This document shows positions 63,647 to 64,000 of a stretch of 64,000 nucleotides of DNA, piece by piece. The notes under the pieces are model-generated. The model was not told the origin of the DNA and did no database searches. It saw only the letters and a list, made by a program, of their open reading frames with translations. A program made the translations under genes and the position numbers. Source of the DNA: Mrakia gelida (lineage: Eukaryota; Basidiomycota; Tremellomycetes; Cystofilobasidiales; Mrakiaceae); contig BRON01000012.1 of NCBI GenBank assembly GCA_024345305.1, positions 1,178,001 through 1,242,000 on the forward strand, given 5' to 3'. Numbering within the stretch: the stretch's first letter is position 1; every line of letters starts with the position of its first letter.

Positions 63647-63950
63647 ATGTCGCACCCTTCTAGCAGACTCGTATCGACCACGGTCCTGGCTTCCTTCTCT
63701 CGATCTTGCTTTTCTCCTCGGATAACGTCGATCCCTTCGAGATTCGCTTCAACCTCAACCCCTCCTGCTCCTCCTCCTTCTTCGACACCTCCTCCCCCCT
63801 CCCCGTCCACTCCTCCCCCTCCAACGGAACCCTCGACTCCTCCCCCTCGCGTTCGAATTCCTGCCACAGCCAAGAAGTCAGGTTTCTTCAGTGGATCTAC
63901 CAAAGTCCAGTCTCCCGAGGAGGCTCGTAACAAGCACAACGCAGGAGTGA
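63647..63950 (+). CDS. N-terminal exon of a probable mitochondrial protein, running off the right edge
   Basis: ATG at 63647. The first 35 residues are rich in Ser/Arg/Thr with no acidic residues (SRLVSTTVLASFSRSC, RFAST), like a mitochondrial presequence. A Pro/Thr-rich linker follows, then KKSGFFSGSTKVQSPEEARN and KHNAG. A GTGAGT donor is at about 63950, and the following bases look intronic to the edge at 64000. Family not recognised. It shares a 166 bp divergent promoter with VID27. Confidence 0.55.
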
Positions 63951-64000
63951 GTTCACCTTCGTCCCTTTCGTCCCTTCCTTCTTACCTCTTCTCTGAAACG

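Overview
The window is chromosomal DNA of an intron-rich basidiomycete. It most resembles the Microbotryomycetes (red and psychrophilic yeasts related to Rhodotorula, Sporobolomyces and Leucosporidium), but the species cannot be named from the sequence alone. The evidence is the gene density with 100-600 bp spacers, many short introns per gene, GTGAGT, GTAAGT and GTTCGT donors, a strong CTGAC branch site, GC in the mid-50s, and clear fungal genes (VID27, KEOPS Cgi121, YOS1, a GILT-like thiol reductase). Exon structures were read by eye, so start and stop coordinates are firmer than internal exons.

Layout, left part (1-31.6 kb): a SET-domain protein running to the left edge (-), a ZZ plus FHA protein (-), a small START-like protein (+), O-acetylhomoserine sulfhydrylase copy 1 (-), actin (-), KEOPS subunit Cgi121 (-), an unidentified gene (+), O-acetylhomoserine sulfhydrylase copy 2 (+), a GILT-like thiol reductase (+), proteasome subunit alpha PRE10/PSMA3 (-), YOS1 (+), a METTL21-type methyltransferase (+), an F-box protein (-), a small unidentified acidic protein (-) and a Ran-binding-domain protein (+). 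The two sulfhydrylase copies point away from each other and enclose actin, Cgi121 and one unknown gene.

Middle part (30.8-53.5 kb): two neighbouring minus-strand host genes are each broken by a Ty1/copia LTR retrotransposon, and each of those is itself broken by a second copia element. In the first nest, element A (31641-40949, TSD CAGGT) sits in a membrane-protein gene and contains intact element B (32752-37592, TSD CCAGG). In the second nest, element D (43664-53109, minus strand, different copia family, TSD GGAGG) sits in a C2H2 zinc-finger gene and contains intact element C (46984-51823, TSD GTTTC). A, B and C are one family. All four target-site duplications are perfect. Removing A or D leaves a continuous open frame across the empty site, so both host genes look intact before insertion. 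Both families start next to the LTR with the same primer-binding sequence, which fits a 5' half of tRNA-Ile carrying inosine at position 34.

Right part (53.6-64 kb): an unidentified nuclear-type protein (+), pyruvate dehydrogenase E1 beta (-), VID27 (-) and the start of a probable mitochondrial protein (+) that leaves the right edge. The host genes are mainly single-copy housekeeping functions with no operon-like relation. Several neighbours share short divergent promoters of 137-210 bp.
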